DNA of 7,420 bases from Flavobacteriaceae bacterium (GTDB taxonomy: Bacteria; Bacteroidota; Bacteroidia; Flavobacteriales; Flavobacteriaceae): positions 1 through 7,420 of the forward strand of contig JAURFJ010000064.1 in assembly GCA_030834365.1 (NCBI GenBank), given 5' to 3'. A program made the position numbers and the translations under genes. This document shows positions 7,006 through 7,420 of this stretch, piece by piece. How positions within the stretch are numbered: position 1 is the stretch's first letter; each line of letters starts with the position of its first letter. The notes beneath the pieces were generated by a model, which did no database searches, had not been told where the DNA came from, and saw only the letters and a program-made list of their open reading frames with translations.

Positions 7006-7420
7006 CTATTGAATAGATGGGTCTTTCATACCGTCTTCGATCATCGAATAGAACTGATCGAGTTTAGGTAATACTACAATACGGGTTCTTCTATTGCGCG
7101 CTCTGTTGGCTGCAGAATTATTCTCTACAAGAGGAGCGTAGTAGCTTCTACCGGCTGCAGTCATGCGCTTAGGATCTACCTTGAATTCGTTTTGAAGAAT
7201 ACGAACAATAGCTGTTGCACGCTTTACAGACAGGTCCCAGTTATCTTTGATTTCTGCGTTGGTTTTGTAAGGTACATTATCGGTGTGTCCTTCAACCATA
7301 AACTCAAAATCAGGCTTAGCGTTTACCACTGTGGCAACCTTGCCTAAGATGCGCTTTGCCTCTTCAGAAACACTGTAGCTTCCGCTTCTAAACAGCAGTT
7401 TATCAGCAATAGAAACAAAC
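7006..7420 (-). CDS. OmpA/MotB-like domain protein (partial; N-terminus beyond the window)
   Basis: The minus-strand frame is open from the window edge to the TAG at 7008-7006, giving the last 137 residues of a larger protein. The visible part is an OmpA C-terminal domain, which binds the diaminopimelate of peptidoglycan and anchors outer-membrane or motor-type proteins to the cell wall. Seen (numbering from the edge): SIADKLLFRSGS (3-14), the domain's first strand; VEGHTDNVPYK (42-52); NWDLSVKRA (60-68); TAAGRSYYAP (87-96); and NRARNRRTRIVVLP (105-118). The conserved peptidoglycan-contact residues Asp47 (of GHTD) and Arg67 (of LSxxRA) are both present. The long loop between GHTDN and NWDLS and the first strand resemble the MotB-like proteins common in Bacteroidota, which need not be part of a flagellum. 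A GTG at 7329 could be taken for a start but lies inside the domain, so the gene begins outside the window. It converges with uvrD. Confidence 0.93.
   Translation of the reverse strand, partial: FVSIADKLLFRSGSYSVSEEAKRILGKVATVVNAKPDFEFMVEGHTDNVPYKTNAEIKDNWDLSVKRATAIVRILQNEFKVDPKRMTAAGRSYYAPLVENNSAANRARNRRTRIVVLPKLDQFYSMIEDGMKDPSIQ

Noticed and set aside
7327..7329. GTG as a possible start of a 107-residue OmpA-domain protein
   Set aside because: The frame stays open to the window edge, and residues before it (SIADKLLFRSGS) are the conserved first part of the same domain, so this is an internal Val codon.
1..7420. A new defence, mobile or biosynthetic system
   Set aside because: No transposase, integrase, direct-repeat boundary, toxin-antitoxin pair, CRISPR repeat or effector-like gene was found. 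RecG, UvrD and patatin-like proteins occur in some defence loci, but here the helicases are full housekeeping types, the genes alternate strands, and they do not form a shared operon.

Overview
The window looks like ordinary chromosomal DNA from a member of the Bacteroidota, possibly a Flavobacteriia-like organism. This is inferred from moderately AT-rich sequence, the absence of a Shine-Dalgarno sequence before all five visible starts, signal peptides cleaved before Gln (…SA|Q, …KA|Q), and the gene types: a MotB-like OmpA domain, an exported M20D amidohydrolase and a PcrA-type helicase with a C-terminal Tudor-like domain. Genus and species cannot be read from the sequence.

Layout, left to right. 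(1) 1-1586, minus: the N-terminal 528 residues of RecG, the branched-DNA helicase, cut by the window edge. (2) 1636-2529, plus: a small cytoplasmic patatin-like hydrolase, divergent from recG across 49 bp. (3) 3248-4537 and 2522-3247, minus: a two-gene unit. An exported M20D metallo-amidohydrolase is followed with zero spacing, in the same frame, by an exported coiled-coil protein of unknown function. The 3' end of this unit overlaps the 3' end of the patatin gene by 8 bp. (4) 4538-4633: a 96-bp divergent intergenic region. (5) 4634-6958, plus: a complete UvrD/PcrA superfamily 1 helicase. (6) 6957-6984: a strong hairpin flanked by A and T tracts that can terminate transcription from both sides. 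(7) 7006-7420, minus: the C-terminal OmpA/MotB-like peptidoglycan-binding domain of a protein whose N-terminus lies outside the window.

The two helicases belong to genome maintenance: RecG remodels stalled forks and Holliday junctions, and UvrD/PcrA unwinds DNA in repair and at RNA polymerase conflicts. The M20D enzyme, its coiled-coil partner and the OmpA-domain protein act in or beyond the periplasm. Nothing ties these groups into a single pathway. The strand switches at nearly every gene, so the window reads as several short independent units.

I found no tRNA, rRNA, CRISPR array, insertion sequence, attachment site or riboswitch, and no intergenic stretch over 100 bp. I see no convincing new multi-gene system. 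The least explained element is the coiled-coil protein fused head-to-tail in frame behind the amidohydrolase.
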